A stretch of DNA of 64,000 nucleotides. Source: Pseudoruegeria sp. SK021 (GTDB lineage: Bacteria > Pseudomonadota > Alphaproteobacteria > Rhodobacterales > Rhodobacteraceae). The notes under the pieces are model-generated. The model saw nothing but the letters and a program-made list of their open reading frames with translations, was not told where the DNA came from and ran no database searches. Shown here piece after piece: positions 17,166 to 27,046 of the stretch; positions within the stretch are counted from its first letter, which is position 1, and each line of letters starts with the position of its first letter. The stretch is taken from assembly GCF_002119405.1 (NCBI RefSeq), contig NZ_MTBG01000001.1:1-64000 (forward strand). The letters are read 5' to 3'. The position numbers were made by a program, and so were the translations under genes.

Positions 17166-19130
17166 ATGACCGGTCATAGTCACGACGACAAAACTTATCC
17201 GCCAAGCGACGACTTCGTCGCCAACGCCCATATCGACGCCGACACTTACACCAGTATGTACGCGCGATCGATTTCCGACCCGGATGGGTTCTGGGGCGAG
17301 CACGGAAAGCGGCTCGACTGGATCACCCCTTATACCAAGGTCAAGAACACCAATTTTGATCTCGATGCGCTTGAGATCAAGTGGTTCGAAGACGGCACTT
17401 TGAATGCCTCGGTCAATTGCGTTGATCGCCATCTTGCCACGCGCGGCGATCAAACGGCGATCATCTTTGAGCCGGACAATCCCGACGAGCCAGCCCAGCA
17501 CATCACCTATAAGATGCTGCACACCGAAGTCTGTAAGATGGCCAATATCCTGAGCGATCTGGGTGTCCGCCGCGGCGACCGGGTCGTCCTCTATTTGCCG
17601 ATGCTGCCAGAGGCGGCCTATGCGATGCTGGCCTGCGCCCGGATTGGCGCGGTTCATTCCATTGTTTTCGCCGGATTTTCGCCAGACGCCCTGTCCGCCC
17701 GGATCAACGGCGCGGGCGCAAAGCTTTTGATCACGGCCGACCATGCCCCCCGTGGCGGACGCGCGACAGCGCTGAAATCCAACGCCGATGCCGCCCTACT
17801 GCACACCAGTGACGATGTGCGGATGCTGGTCGTGAAACGCACCGGCGGTCAGACCACTTGGGTGGACGGTCGCGATTTCGATTACAATGCGCTGCGCGAG
17901 ACTGCAAAGGACAGCTTCACGCCCGCCGAGATGAACGCCGAAGACCCGCTGTTCATCCTGTATACCTCTGGCTCCACCGGTCAGCCGAAGGGCGTGGTCC
18001 ACAGTACCGGCGGCTATTTGGTCTATGCGGCCATGACCCACGAATATGTCTTCGACTATCACGAGGGCGACATTTTCTGGTGCACCGCCGATGTCGGCTG
18101 GGTCACCGGCCATAGTTATATTATCTACGGTCCACTGGCGAATGGGGCCACCACGGTGATGTTCGAAGGCGTCCCGACCTATCCCGATGCCAGCCGGTTC
18201 TGGCAGGTCTGCGACAAGCACAAGGTAACCCAGTTCTACACGGCCCCCACCGCAATCCGGGCCTTGATGGGCAAAGGCGCCGAATTCGTCGACAAGTGCG
18301 ATCTCAGCTCACTCAGGTTGCTGGGCACGGTTGGCGAGCCGATCAATCCCGAGGCGTGGAACTGGTATAACGAACATGTCGGCAAGGGCCGGTGCCCGAT
18401 TGTCGACACCTGGTGGCAGACCGAAACCGGGGGGCACATGCTGACCCCGCTCCCCGGCGCTTTTGCAACCAAGCCCGGCTCGGCCACCCTGCCCTTCTTC
18501 GGGGTTCAACCGGTGGTCTTGGACCCGCAGACCGGGGCCGAAATCACCGAGACAGCCTGCGAAGGCGTGCTGTGCATCAAGGACAGTTGGCCCGGCCAGA
18601 TGCGCACCATTTATGGCGACCATGACCGGTTCGGGAAAACTTATTTCTCGGATTACAAAGGGCACTATTTTGCCGGCGATGGCTGTCGCCGCGATGCGGA
18701 CGGCTATTACTGGATCACCGGGCGCGTCGATGACGTGATCAACGTGTCAGGCCACCGGATGGGCACAGCCGAGGTCGAATCCGCGCTTGTCGCCCACCCA
18801 AAGGTCGCCGAGGCTGCGGTTGTCGGCTATCCGCACGACATCAAAGGGCAAGGCATCTACTGCTACGTCACCTTGATGAACGACATTGAGCCGACCGAAG
18901 AGTTGCGCAAAGAACTGCGGGATTGGGTTCGGAACGAAATCGGCCCCATTGCCAGCCCCGACCTGATCCAATGGTCGCCCGGACTACCCAAAACCCGGTC
19001 GGGCAAAATCATGCGCCGCATCCTGCGCAAGATTGCCGAGGACGATTTCGGCGCCTTGGGGGACACATCGACCTTGTCAGAGCCCGCGGTCGTCGACGAA
19101 TTGATCGAGAACCGGATGAACCGAAATTAA
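17166..19130 (+). CDS. acs: Acetyl-coenzyme A synthetase
   Basis: 654 residues, the normal length of AMP-forming acetate-CoA ligase. The P-loop-like motif [15 protein letters not shown], the adenylate motif ([17 protein letters not shown]), the hinge region ([20 protein letters not shown]) and the C-terminal [14 protein letters not shown] are present; the Lys in that last motif (residue 614) is the site acetylated by Pat-type enzymes. It activates acetate to acetyl-CoA through acetyl-AMP in the cytosol. ATG 17166 has AGGGAGA upstream. It appears monocistronic, with a hairpin after its stop. Confidence 0.97.
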   Translation: MTGHSHDDKTYPPSDDFVANAHIDADTYTSMYARSISDPDGFWGEHGKRLDWITPYTKVKNTNFDLDALEIKWFEDGTLNASVNCVDRHLATRGDQTAIIFEPDNPDEPAQHITYKMLHTEVCKMANILSDLGVRRGDRVVLYLPMLPEAAYAMLACARIGAVHSIVFAGFSPDALSARINGAGAKLLITADHAPRGGRATALKSNADAALLHTSDDVRMLVVKRTGGQTTWVDGRDFDYNALRETAKDSFTPAEMNAEDPLFILYTSGSTGQPKGVVHSTGGYLVYAAMTHEYVFDYHEGDIFWCTADVGWVTGHSYIIYGPLANGATTVMFEGVPTYPDASRFWQVCDKHKVTQFYTAPTAIRALMGKGAEFVDKCDLSSLRLLGTVGEPINPEAWNWYNEHVGKGRCPIVDTWWQTETGGHMLTPLPGAFATKPGSATLPFFGVQPVVLDPQTGAEITETACEGVLCIKDSWPGQMRTIYGDHDRFGKTYFSDYKGHYFAGDGCRRDADGYYWITGRVDDVINVSGHRMGTAEVESALVAHPKVAEAAVVGYPHDIKGQGIYCYVTLMNDIEPTEELRKELRDWVRNEIGPIASPDLIQWSPGLPKTRSGKIMRRILRKIAEDDFGALGDTSTLSEPAVVDELIENRMNRN

Positions 19131-19134
19131 AACT

Positions 19135-19160
19135 CATGGCGGGGCATCTGCCCCGCCATG
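19135..19160. terminator. Bidirectional hairpin terminator between acs and the lipoprotein gene
   Basis: Perfect 11-bp arms CATGGCGGGGC and GCCCCGCCATG with a 4-base loop lie just after the acs stop. On the minus strand the hairpin is followed by AGTTTTAATTT, a U-rich tail, so it should also stop transcripts of the converging lipoprotein gene. Confidence 0.75.
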
Positions 19161-19221
19161 ACGCCGCGGTCCGGTCGCGACGTTGCTCAATCCCTGAGAT
19201 AAAGGGATGATCCTTTGCGGC

Positions 19222-19593
19222 CTATCCGAGCGGCACCAAAAAGACCTCACGGCCATGCACCGCTGCGCGGAAGCATTTGCGGTCCGCAGCCACTTTCAGG
19301 TTCGGCTCGGTTAAAGAGGTGCACAGCACCCCCTTGCGATAGACCCAGCCGCCCACAAATGGTCGCCCCAAAGCCCGCCCCACCAGAATGCCATCGGGCG
19401 CGACGGTGACATCCACGCCGCTGCCTTTCAGACGTTGCCCCACCACCGCCGCTTCAAATTCCCGGCTGCTGTCGATCAGGTCCATGGCGTGCAACTGGGT
19501 GTCATCGCTCGCCGCCATCGTCGGCGGACGCAGCGCGGTAGACGAACAGGCGGCAAGCGCGAGCAGAATGGAACACAGCACAACCTTGAACAT
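19222..19593 (-). CDS. Uncharacterised small lipoprotein
   Basis: 123 residues. The N-terminus MFKVVLCSILLALAACSS is a lipoprotein signal with lipobox LAAC, so the mature protein would be lipidated at Cys16. The rest has a small alpha/beta pattern (RLKGSGVDVTVAPDGILVGR, GREVFLVPLG) with two further cysteines that may form a disulfide. No family is recognised. ATG 19593 is preferred because it starts the signal sequence and has AAAGG nine bases upstream; a longer frame upstream reads as noise. Confidence 0.75.
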   Translation of the reverse strand: MFKVVLCSILLALAACSSTALRPPTMAASDDTQLHAMDLIDSSREFEAAVVGQRLKGSGVDVTVAPDGILVGRALGRPFVGGWVYRKGVLCTSLTEPNLKVAADRKCFRAAVHGREVFLVPLG

Positions 19594-19849
19594 TTTCAAC
19601 ACCTTTTGACGACCAAAACTCAGACGGGCCACCACCCAGAACCGGCTCCGTCCCCCGCCATAAATACGGCAAAACCGTTGAAAATTGTTCCCATTTCCTT
19701 TGATTTGGTTAACGGATCGGCGGGCGACGGCGCCGCCCTGTTGCACGAGAGCGACTGTTGCCCTACGGCAAAGCTGGAAATGCGGTATCCCTCTTTCCAT
19801 GCCAAACGCCCCGACCATACAAAGGCGAGGCAAGTCTCGGGGGGCCTCT

Positions 19850-20140
19850 ATGACCACAATCACCTATAAGGTTCTTCCTGCCCCGGCTCGGGCGCGGAAA
19901 ATCAAGGGCGGCGGCACCGCCGAGGACCGCTTTGCCGACACCCTGTCGGAGGTGTTGAATACGCAAGCTCAGGACGGCTGGGAGTTTCTTCGCGCTGAGA
20001 CGCTGCCATCCGAAGAGCGCGCCGGACTGACCGGCACGCGCAATGTCTTTCGCACCATGCTGGTGTTCCGCCGGGCCATCGACATCTCAGAAGATCAAGC
20101 CACCCGCGAAGCCCTGCGCCTTTTAGAAGATCGAAGCTAG
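19850..20140 (+). CDS. DUF4177 domain protein
   Basis: 96 residues: MTTITYKVLPAPARARK, then LNTQAQDGWEFLRAETLP, then a hydrophobic strand (FRTMLVFRR). The pattern 'Y-K-V ... L-N..G..GWE' is the DUF4177 hallmark, a small domain of unknown function. ATG 19850 is preceded by a G-rich stretch. Its TAG stop shares CTAG (20137-20140) with the stop of the converging bolA gene. Confidence 0.75.
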   Translation: MTTITYKVLPAPARARKIKGGGTAEDRFADTLSEVLNTQAQDGWEFLRAETLPSEERAGLTGTRNVFRTMLVFRRAIDISEDQATREALRLLEDRS

Positions 20141-20394
20141 CCCGCGATCTCTAACGCTAGGGCGTGAATGCGTCCCACCAGATCAGGGCCGATCGCCCGA
20201 TGAACGGCTCTGTGGCGATCCAGCCGGGACATCTCGGCAAAGATCGGCGCAGAGATCAACACACGAAAATGACTCTCGCCACCATCTTGATAGCCGGAAT
20301 GGCCGCGATGATCTTCACTTTCGTCAAAGACTTCAAGGCGATACGGGTGAAACTCGGCCTCAAGGCGACCGTGAATCTGCTGCGCAACTGTCAT
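20137..20394 (-). CDS. bolA: BolA family protein
   Basis: 85 residues with the BolA fold: VAQQIHGRLEAEFHPYRLEV, then ESHFRVLISAPIFAEMSRLDRH, then the helix-turn region RAVHRAIGPDLVGRIHALALEI. BolA proteins partner with monothiol glutaredoxins in iron-sulfur cluster trafficking. The conserved His in SHFRV is present. ATG 20394 is the natural start of this domain; a longer in-frame ORF upstream would overlap the J-domain gene's control region. It is divergent from the J-domain gene, 97 bases away. Confidence 0.9.
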   Translation of the reverse strand: MTVAQQIHGRLEAEFHPYRLEVFDESEDHRGHSGYQDGGESHFRVLISAPIFAEMSRLDRHRAVHRAIGPDLVGRIHALALEIAG

Positions 20395-20491
20395 TTTTAT
20401 CTGCTTCCCTCTTTTTCTTCCGCTCAGAAAGGTTAGACTGCCCCGCCTTGGGTTGGAATGCCCAAAGGAACGAGTCGGAAAGGTAGTGCCC

Positions 20492-21124
20492 ATGTCCAGA
20501 GATGATCCCTTCGGATTCGATATGTCGATATCATCCGCTAAGAAGAAGAAGACGCGCGGAAAGCGGGGCATGTCTGGGGCGTTTGAGACCTCACAGCGGG
20601 CGTGTGAACATCCCGGCTGCGACCTGACAGGCCAATATCGCGCGCCCAGATCCCCGGATTCGCTGGATGATTATCTGTGGTTTTGCAAAGATCACGTGCG
20701 CGAATACAATTTGAAGTGGAATTTCTTCAACGGGTCCACCGAAGACGAAATGGACGCGCAAATTGACAAAGATCGCGTCTGGGGACGTGAGACCAAGCCG
20801 TTCGGTAAGAAATCTGACGAACAACGCGCTTGGGCCCGTCTGGGCGTCGAAGACCCGCATCAGGTGCTGGGCGAAAACGCGACCAAGAACCCCGGAAAGT
20901 CGATCACCGGCACCCGGCGGCTGCCGCCGACCGAGCGCAAGGCTTTGGAGATTTTGGAAGCCAAGGACCATTGGACAAAAATCGAAATTCGCAAGCAATA
21001 CAAGAGCCTCATCAAGGTGTTACACCCCGACATGAATGGCGGAGACCGCAGTGACGAAGAGCGCCTGCAAGAAGTGGTCTGGGCGTGGGATCAAATCAAG
21101 GAAAGCCGGTCCTTCCGGGACTGA
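20492..21124 (+). CDS. J-domain co-chaperone-like protein with N-terminal Cys/His cluster
   Basis: 210 residues. The C-terminal J-domain (about 150-205) has the essential HPD triad in KVLHPDMNGGDRSDE, so it can stimulate a DnaK-type ATPase. The N-terminal half has ACEHPGCDLTG and, about 25 residues on, WFCKDHVREYN, a possible zinc site C-X4-C-X(about 25)-C-X2-H. There is a short basic run (KKKKTRGKRG) at the start. No G/F-rich or standard DnaJ zinc-finger region is present, so this is a class III J-protein. ATG 20492 has AAAGGTAG upstream. Confidence 0.88.
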   Translation: MSRDDPFGFDMSISSAKKKKTRGKRGMSGAFETSQRACEHPGCDLTGQYRAPRSPDSLDDYLWFCKDHVREYNLKWNFFNGSTEDEMDAQIDKDRVWGRETKPFGKKSDEQRAWARLGVEDPHQVLGENATKNPGKSITGTRRLPPTERKALEILEAKDHWTKIEIRKQYKSLIKVLHPDMNGGDRSDEERLQEVVWAWDQIKESRSFRD

Positions 21125-21179
21125 CACCACCGCGCGGCAGGCCTTGTGCCCCCCGCGCAACCAAGGCTTGCAGGGTTAA

Positions 21180-22385
21180 ATGTCTGAAAAGGTTGATCAC
21201 GTTCCGGTTCTGATTATCGGAGCAGGTGCCGCAGGAATGATGTGCGCGGCCCATTGCGGGCCGGGCGCTGTCGTCATCGAGCACTCCCGCACACCGGGCG
21301 AGAAAATCCGCATTTCCGGCGGCGGGCGCTGCAATTTTACCAACCTGAATGCAGGCCATGGGAATTTCATCTCATCCAACCCGCATTTCGCCAAATCCGC
21401 CCTCAGCCGCTATACCCAGTGGGACTTCATCGCATTGGTCGACCGGCATGGGATCGCGTGGCATGAAAAAACCTTGGGGCAATTGTTTTGTGACCATTCT
21501 GCCCAAGACATCATCGACCTGCTGATCGCAGAGATGGACAGTGCCGGCGCGGAGATGTGGCTGAACACGCGCCTTGAATTGCTGGAGCGGGAAGGCGACG
21601 GCTTTGTCGCAACCCTAAGCCGCGCCGGGCAGGAATTTCACGTGTCGGCGGATCGGGTCGTGGTGGCCTGCGGCGGCAAATCCATCCCCAAGATCGGTGC
21701 CAGTGGTCGCGGCTATGAGGTCGCTCAGGATTTCGGCCTGCCAGTCACCGACACCCGCCCGGGCCTCGTGCCGCTGACATTCAGCGACAGTTTCGCGGAT
21801 CTGGCAGGGGTCGCCTGTGACGCCCGCATCGCCTGCAACGGGACCGCGTTCGACGAAGCCTTGTTGTTCACCCATCGCGGTCTCTCGGGACCGGCGATCC
21901 TGCAGATTTCCAGCTATTGGCGGGAACAGGACGAAATCACCGTCACCCTTCGCCCCGAGATCGACCTGATGGCCGAACTGCGCGCTGCCCGCGCCAAAGC
22001 CGGACGCCGCGATGTTGGCACCGCTTTGGCCGAGATCCTGCCCAAGCGACTGGCAAGTCAAATGGGGGCCTTGTCCGGCGTCACCGGCCGTCTTGCCGAC
22101 TTGTCCGACGCTCGCCTTGCCACTCTGGTCGAGCAGATCACCCAATGGCGCTTAGTGCCCAGCGGCACCGAAGGTTACCGCAAGGCCGAGGTCACGTTGG
22201 GCGGGGTCGACACCGCCGCCCTATCGTCCCGCACGATGGAGGCGAACGCGGTTCCCGGGCTTTATTTCATCGGCGAGGTGGTCGATGTGACCGGCTGGCT
22301 GGGCGGGTATAATTTTCAATGGGCATGGTCCAGCGGTTGGGCCGCAGGCACGGCCATTGCAGCAGCGCGCGCGGCCGGCCAGTAA
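21180..22385 (+). CDS. BaiN/HI0933-family NAD(P)/FAD-dependent oxidoreductase
   Basis: 401 residues. The FAD-binding N-terminus (VLIIGAGAAGMMCAAHCG), the family motif SGGGRCNFTN and a second glycine motif (VVVACGGKSIPKIGASGRGY) are followed near the C-terminus by GLYFIGEVVDVTGWLGGYN and WAWSSGWAAG. These match the TIGR00275/HI0933 flavoproteins, to which the bile-acid reductase BaiN belongs; the physiological substrate in proteobacteria is unknown. ATG 21180 sits behind AGGG. It precedes cobS by 80 bases on the same strand. Confidence 0.9.
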   Translation: MSEKVDHVPVLIIGAGAAGMMCAAHCGPGAVVIEHSRTPGEKIRISGGGRCNFTNLNAGHGNFISSNPHFAKSALSRYTQWDFIALVDRHGIAWHEKTLGQLFCDHSAQDIIDLLIAEMDSAGAEMWLNTRLELLEREGDGFVATLSRAGQEFHVSADRVVVACGGKSIPKIGASGRGYEVAQDFGLPVTDTRPGLVPLTFSDSFADLAGVACDARIACNGTAFDEALLFTHRGLSGPAILQISSYWREQDEITVTLRPEIDLMAELRAARAKAGRRDVGTALAEILPKRLASQMGALSGVTGRLADLSDARLATLVEQITQWRLVPSGTEGYRKAEVTLGGVDTAALSSRTMEANAVPGLYFIGEVVDVTGWLGGYNFQWAWSSGWAAGTAIAAARAAGQ

Positions 22386-22465
22386 CAGCCGTCATGCGCG
22401 GCCCCCTCTTGCCCTCCTGCCCAATATGTTGCACCACCAAGCTTGACTGAGGCAGCAAAATAGCA

Positions 22466-23449
22466 ATGGCGGACGGCATGGATGTGAACACGAAACCGAC
22501 TGAGGAAATTTCCGTTCGCGAGGTTTTTGGCTTCGACACACCGATGAAGGTCAAAGCCTTCGCCGAGTCCAGTGATCGCGTGCCAGACATTGATCCGACT
22601 TATAAGTTCGACCCGGACACCACCTTGGCCATTTTGGCAGGCTTCGCATATAACCGCCGGGTCATGATCCAAGGTTATCACGGCACCGGAAAATCGACCC
22701 ATATCGAACAGGTGGCCGCACGCCTGAACTGGCCCACGGTCCGGGTCAACCTCGACAGTCACATCAGTCGTATCGACCTGATCGGCAAGGATGCCATCAA
22801 GTTGAAAGACGGCATGCAAGTTACCGAGTTTCAGGAGGGGATCCTGCCGTGGGCATTGCGCACCCCCACCGCGATCGTCTTTGACGAATATGATGCAGGC
22901 CGCGCCGACGTCATGTTTGTCATTCAGCGCGTGTTGGAAACCGACGGCAAGCTGACGCTTCTCGACCAGAACAAAGTGATCACGCCGAACCCCTATTTCC
23001 GGATTTTCGCCACCGCCAACACGGTCGGCCTTGGCGACACCACCGGTCTTTATCACGGCACCCAGCAGATCAACCAAGGCCAAATGGACCGCTGGTCGCT
23101 GGTCGCGACCCTGAATTATCTTAGCCACGATGCGGAATGTGCCATCGTTCTGGCGAAATGCCCGCATTACAATACCGAGAGTGGCCGCAAGACCCTTGGC
23201 CATATGGTCACAGTGGCTGACCTGACCCGCACCGCCTTTATGAACGGTGAGCTATCTACGTTGATGAGTCCCCGGACCGTCATCACATGGGCTCAGAACG
23301 CCGAAATTTTCCGCGATGTCGGCTATGCGTTCCGCTTGTCGTTCCTGAACAAATGCGACGAGCTAGAGCGGCAGACCGTGGCCGAGTTTTATCAGCGCTG
23401 CTTCGATCAGGAATTGCCCGAAAGCGCCGCCAGCATGAGCCTCGGATAA
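22466..23449 (+). CDS. cobS: Aerobic cobaltochelatase subunit CobS
   Basis: 327-residue AAA+ ATPase subunit of the CobNST cobaltochelatase, which inserts cobalt into hydrogenobyrinate diamide in aerobic cobalamin synthesis. Walker A is GYHGTGKST (Lys 76), Walker B is [11 protein letters not shown], sensor 1 is [11 protein letters not shown]. An alternative start at 22478 ([11 protein letters not shown]) has GGCGGAC in front and is nearly as likely. cobT lies downstream, separated by the CYTH-CHAD gene; cobN is not in the window. Confidence 0.96.
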   Translation: MADGMDVNTKPTEEISVREVFGFDTPMKVKAFAESSDRVPDIDPTYKFDPDTTLAILAGFAYNRRVMIQGYHGTGKSTHIEQVAARLNWPTVRVNLDSHISRIDLIGKDAIKLKDGMQVTEFQEGILPWALRTPTAIVFDEYDAGRADVMFVIQRVLETDGKLTLLDQNKVITPNPYFRIFATANTVGLGDTTGLYHGTQQINQGQMDRWSLVATLNYLSHDAECAIVLAKCPHYNTESGRKTLGHMVTVADLTRTAFMNGELSTLMSPRTVITWAQNAEIFRDVGYAFRLSFLNKCDELERQTVAEFYQRCFDQELPESAASMSLG

Positions 23450-23543
23450 TGCCTCTGCCGCGTCGCGTCGGGCCACCGCGTGGATCACGCCATATCCGAC
23501 GCGCACGGCTTCCAATGCTCCGAAATTAGGATGTGACGGACCA

Positions 23544-25094
23544 ATGACCGAGATCGAGCTGAAGCTGCTGATTGACGACAGGGAACTGCGCCGCCTGCGC
23601 AGCCTTGTTCGCGATCTGGCCGGATTGGAGGCTCTGCCGACGGCTCGGTCCTTGCGGAGCATTTATTACGACACCCCAGATCTGGCCCTGAAAGGCGCAG
23701 GCATCGCCTTGCGGCTGCGCCAGGATGGTCGGCGCTGGGTTCAGACCGCCAAGGCCGGTCGTTCGGGCAATGGCGGCGTTCAAACGGTGCAGGAAGCAGA
23801 ATGCAACGCCCCCGGCGGTCGTCTGGCACTGGACGCCATCCCTGACCATGACCTGCGCGCGCATGTCTTGGCCACCATCGGCGATGCGGATCTGGCGGCC
23901 GTGTTTGAGACCCGAATGAAGCGCATCAGCACGGTTCTGACCCGGGCCAATGGGGCCAACGTTGAGGTGGCCTTGGACAGCGGCAAGATCGTCGCGGGCG
24001 AACGCTCTGAACCGCTGTGCGAACTGGAATTGGAACTGATGAGCGGCGATATCGGCACGCTGTTCGATCTGGCGCAGGACATGTTTCCCGAGGGCGGCTT
24101 GCGTTTTTCGCGCCATTCCAAGGCCGCACGCGGGTTCATGCTGATGAAAGACGGCGTCATTGAGCCGCCGATCAGTCCGCGAAAGGCTAAAAAGGTCCCG
24201 CTCCGGCCCGCTCTCTCGGCAGAACTGGCCGCCCGGGACATTCTGCGCGAATGTTTTGACCAGATCACAGTCAATCTGGATGTAACCCGGGACACGGACC
24301 GCCCCGAAGGCCCGCATCAACTGCGGATTGGCCTGCGCCGGTTGCGCAGCGCGTTTGGCGTGTTCGCGCCAACCATCGGCGGCGCCGAGGCTAATCGGCT
24401 CAATCACGAAGCCCGCTGGCTGGCCAAAGTCGTCGGCACCCAGCGCGATCTCGACGTGGTCATCGATGATCTTTTGGCCCCCGAGATAGCGAATTTCCCG
24501 AATGAAAAAGGCTTTGACGTTCTGGCCGAACGGCTGCGCGCTTGTCAGGACACCAACCGTCATGCGCTGCGGCAGGAGCTTGACGGTATTCGGGTGCAGA
24601 GCTTTGTGCTGGGTCTGGCCCGGTTTATCGAAACCCGCGGCTGGCTGGTTGCCGGCGATTATGCGCAGACCGGGCGTTTGGCGGAACCGGTCGACACGCT
24701 GTCCGCACGGGCGCTGGACAGGCTTTGGGCCAAGACCCGCAAACGGGCGCGCGGCATTGAAACCCTCGACATCGAAGCCCGGCACGACCTGCGCAAACGC
24801 CTGAAAAGCCTACGCTATGCCGTCGAATTCATGCAGCCGCTATACCCCGGCAAGCGGGTGGCGTCCTTTGTCAAACGCATGGCGGCCCTACAAGATATTT
24901 TTGGCAGTCTGAACGATCTGGCGATGGCGGAAGCCATGCTGACCGGCCCCGACGCCCCCGGCGCCGACAACCCCGATGCCCAGCGTGCCGCAGGCTTGAT
25001 CCTTGGCAGCCGGACCGTTCAGGCCGAACACACGTGGCACACAGCCAAGGCCTTATGGACCGACCTGTCCGAAACCCGGCAGTTCTGGCACTAG
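23544..25094 (+). CDS. CYTH and CHAD domain protein
   Basis: 516 residues. The N-terminal CYTH domain (about 1-195) has the catalytic ExExK motif at residues 3-7 (TEIELKLLI), as in inorganic triphosphatases; [16 protein letters not shown] continues the tunnel. The C-terminal CHAD domain (about 220-500) is helical and rich in conserved His/Arg ([34 protein letters not shown]), which bind polyphosphate. It may hydrolyse tripolyphosphate or nucleoside triphosphates, or tether to polyphosphate granules. It sits between cobS and cobT on the same strand. ATG 23544 starts the ExExK strand directly. Confidence 0.93.
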   Translation: MTEIELKLLIDDRELRRLRSLVRDLAGLEALPTARSLRSIYYDTPDLALKGAGIALRLRQDGRRWVQTAKAGRSGNGGVQTVQEAECNAPGGRLALDAIPDHDLRAHVLATIGDADLAAVFETRMKRISTVLTRANGANVEVALDSGKIVAGERSEPLCELELELMSGDIGTLFDLAQDMFPEGGLRFSRHSKAARGFMLMKDGVIEPPISPRKAKKVPLRPALSAELAARDILRECFDQITVNLDVTRDTDRPEGPHQLRIGLRRLRSAFGVFAPTIGGAEANRLNHEARWLAKVVGTQRDLDVVIDDLLAPEIANFPNEKGFDVLAERLRACQDTNRHALRQELDGIRVQSFVLGLARFIETRGWLVAGDYAQTGRLAEPVDTLSARALDRLWAKTRKRARGIETLDIEARHDLRKRLKSLRYAVEFMQPLYPGKRVASFVKRMAALQDIFGSLNDLAMAEAMLTGPDAPGADNPDAQRAAGLILGSRTVQAEHTWHTAKALWTDLSETRQFWH

Positions 25095-25171
25095 AAGGCC
25101 GCACCCCCGTCTGGTCATCGCCGCGCAAACCCGCCATAACTGGCGGCATCCATTGCGATCGCCGAGGCCCC

Positions 25172-27046
25172 ATGAGTCATCCCGAGAACCCGTCCGACCC
25201 GTTCAAAAAAGCGCTGACCGAAGCGACGCGGGTGCTTGCCGACAATCCTGAGCTGACGGTCACCTTTTCAGTGGACCCGCCGGGCATGACAGACGATTCC
25301 GTGCGCCTGCCGCAGGTCAGTCGCCGGATGACCAAAGCCGAAGTGCTTTTGGCGCGCGGCACCGCCGACGCCTTTGCCTTGCGGCACCGGTATCATGATG
25401 CGGCGACCCATGCCCGCTATACTCCGGACGGTCAGATGGCCCGCGACATCTATGAGTCGTTGGAAACGGCGCGCTGCGAAGCGGTCGGTGCCCGGACCAT
25501 GCCCGGAACCGCTGGAAATATTGACGCCAAAATCGCGCAAGAGGCCGAACGTAAAGGCTATGCGGGCATCAGCAAATCCGAAGACGCACCGCTGGCGGTG
25601 GCTGCGGGGTATCTGCTGCGCCATCTGGCCACCGGCCGCGCCCTGCCCGAAGGGGCCGCCAATGTCATGAAGCTGTGGCAGGGGTTCATCGAGGATCAGG
25701 CCGCAGACACGCTGAGCGACCTGGATCGGACGCTCACGGATCAGGCAGCTTTTGCCCGACTGTCGCGCCGGATGATCGAAGATCTGGGCTATGGCGATCA
25801 GTTGGGCGAAGACCCCGACGCCGAAAGCGAAGACCCCGATAACGACGCGCAGAATGACGAAGACGCCCCTGACGCCGAAGACGATCAGTCGGACGAGTCC
25901 GAAGGCACCGATGACGCCGAGGCCGCGCCCGACCAGTCTCAGGACGACAGCATGGACAGCGCCGAGGCGCAGGTCACCATGGACGAAATGGCCGATTCCG
26001 AGATGACCGACGACAGCGAACTGGCGGATGGCGAGGCCCCGCTGGATCCGCCGCCACCGCCGCCGATTTCTGATGCCGATCCCAGTTATCACGTCTTCAC
26101 TCAAGCCCATGACGAAGAAATCCGGGCCGAGGATCTGGCCGAACCGGCCGAGCTTGAGCGCCTGCGCGCCTATCTGGATCAGCAGCTTGAACCCCTAAAA
26201 GGCGCTGTCAGCCGCTTGGCGAACAAGTTGCAGCGCCGCTTGCAGGCGCAACAGAACCGCGCGTGGGAGTTCGATCTGGAAGAAGGCACGCTGGATGCTG
26301 GGCGGCTGGCCCGGGTCGTGGCGAACCCGACCACCCCGCTCAGCTTCAAAGTTGAGAAGGACATGGAGTTCCGGGACACCGTCGTCACCCTGTTGCTGGA
26401 CAATTCCGGGTCGATGCGCGGCCGTCCAATTTCAATTGCGGCCATCTGCGCCGATGTCTTGGCCCGGACGCTGGAACGTTGCGATGTGAAGGTGGAAATT
26501 CTGGGCTTTACGACCCGGGCTTGGAAAGGCGGTCAATCGCGTGAGGATTGGCTGGCCGAAGGCCGACCGCAGCAACCGGGCCGCCTGAACGATTTGCGCC
26601 ACATCATCTATAAGTCCGCGGCAGCGCCATGGCGGCGAAGTCGGCCCAATCTTGGCCTGATGATGAAGGAAGGCTTGCTGAAGGAAAACATCGACGGCGA
26701 GGCTTTGGAATGGGCGCATCGCCGGATGCTTGGCCGGCCCGAAGCCCGCAAAATCCTGATGGTCATTTCCGACGGCGCACCCGTTGATGACAGCACGCTG
26801 TCGGTCAACTCTGCCAGCTATCTGGAAAAGCATCTGCGCAATGTCATCGCCATGGTCGAGAAACGCCGGGCGGTGGAACTGATCGCCATCGGCATTGGCC
26901 ATGATGTCACCCGCTACTACGGTCGCGCCGTGACCATCACCGACGTGGAGCAACTGGCCGGGGCGATGACCGAGCAGCTTGCCTCGTTGTTTGATAGCGA
27001 CCCACGCGCCAAAGCCCGCTTTGGCGGCCTGAACAGGGCAAAATAA
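25172..27046 (+). CDS. cobT: Aerobic cobaltochelatase subunit CobT
   Basis: 624 residues. The N-terminal domain is followed by a highly acidic, low-complexity linker (about residues 207-300, many Asp/Glu, ending in a proline run) and a C-terminal von Willebrand A domain with MIDAS motif DNSGSMRG starting at about residue 410. CobT pairs with CobS in a hexameric AAA+ motor that drives cobalt insertion by CobN. ATG 25172 is selected because it begins the conserved N-terminus ([17 protein letters not shown]); an upstream in-frame start would lie inside the CYTH-CHAD gene. Its stop overlaps the next ATG by one base. Confidence 0.95.
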   Translation: MSHPENPSDPFKKALTEATRVLADNPELTVTFSVDPPGMTDDSVRLPQVSRRMTKAEVLLARGTADAFALRHRYHDAATHARYTPDGQMARDIYESLETARCEAVGARTMPGTAGNIDAKIAQEAERKGYAGISKSEDAPLAVAAGYLLRHLATGRALPEGAANVMKLWQGFIEDQAADTLSDLDRTLTDQAAFARLSRRMIEDLGYGDQLGEDPDAESEDPDNDAQNDEDAPDAEDDQSDESEGTDDAEAAPDQSQDDSMDSAEAQVTMDEMADSEMTDDSELADGEAPLDPPPPPPISDADPSYHVFTQAHDEEIRAEDLAEPAELERLRAYLDQQLEPLKGAVSRLANKLQRRLQAQQNRAWEFDLEEGTLDAGRLARVVANPTTPLSFKVEKDMEFRDTVVTLLLDNSGSMRGRPISIAAICADVLARTLERCDVKVEILGFTTRAWKGGQSREDWLAEGRPQQPGRLNDLRHIIYKSAAAPWRRSRPNLGLMMKEGLLKENIDGEALEWAHRRMLGRPEARKILMVISDGAPVDDSTLSVNSASYLEKHLRNVIAMVEKRRAVELIAIGIGHDVTRYYGRAVTITDVEQLAGAMTEQLASLFDSDPRAKARFGGLNRAK

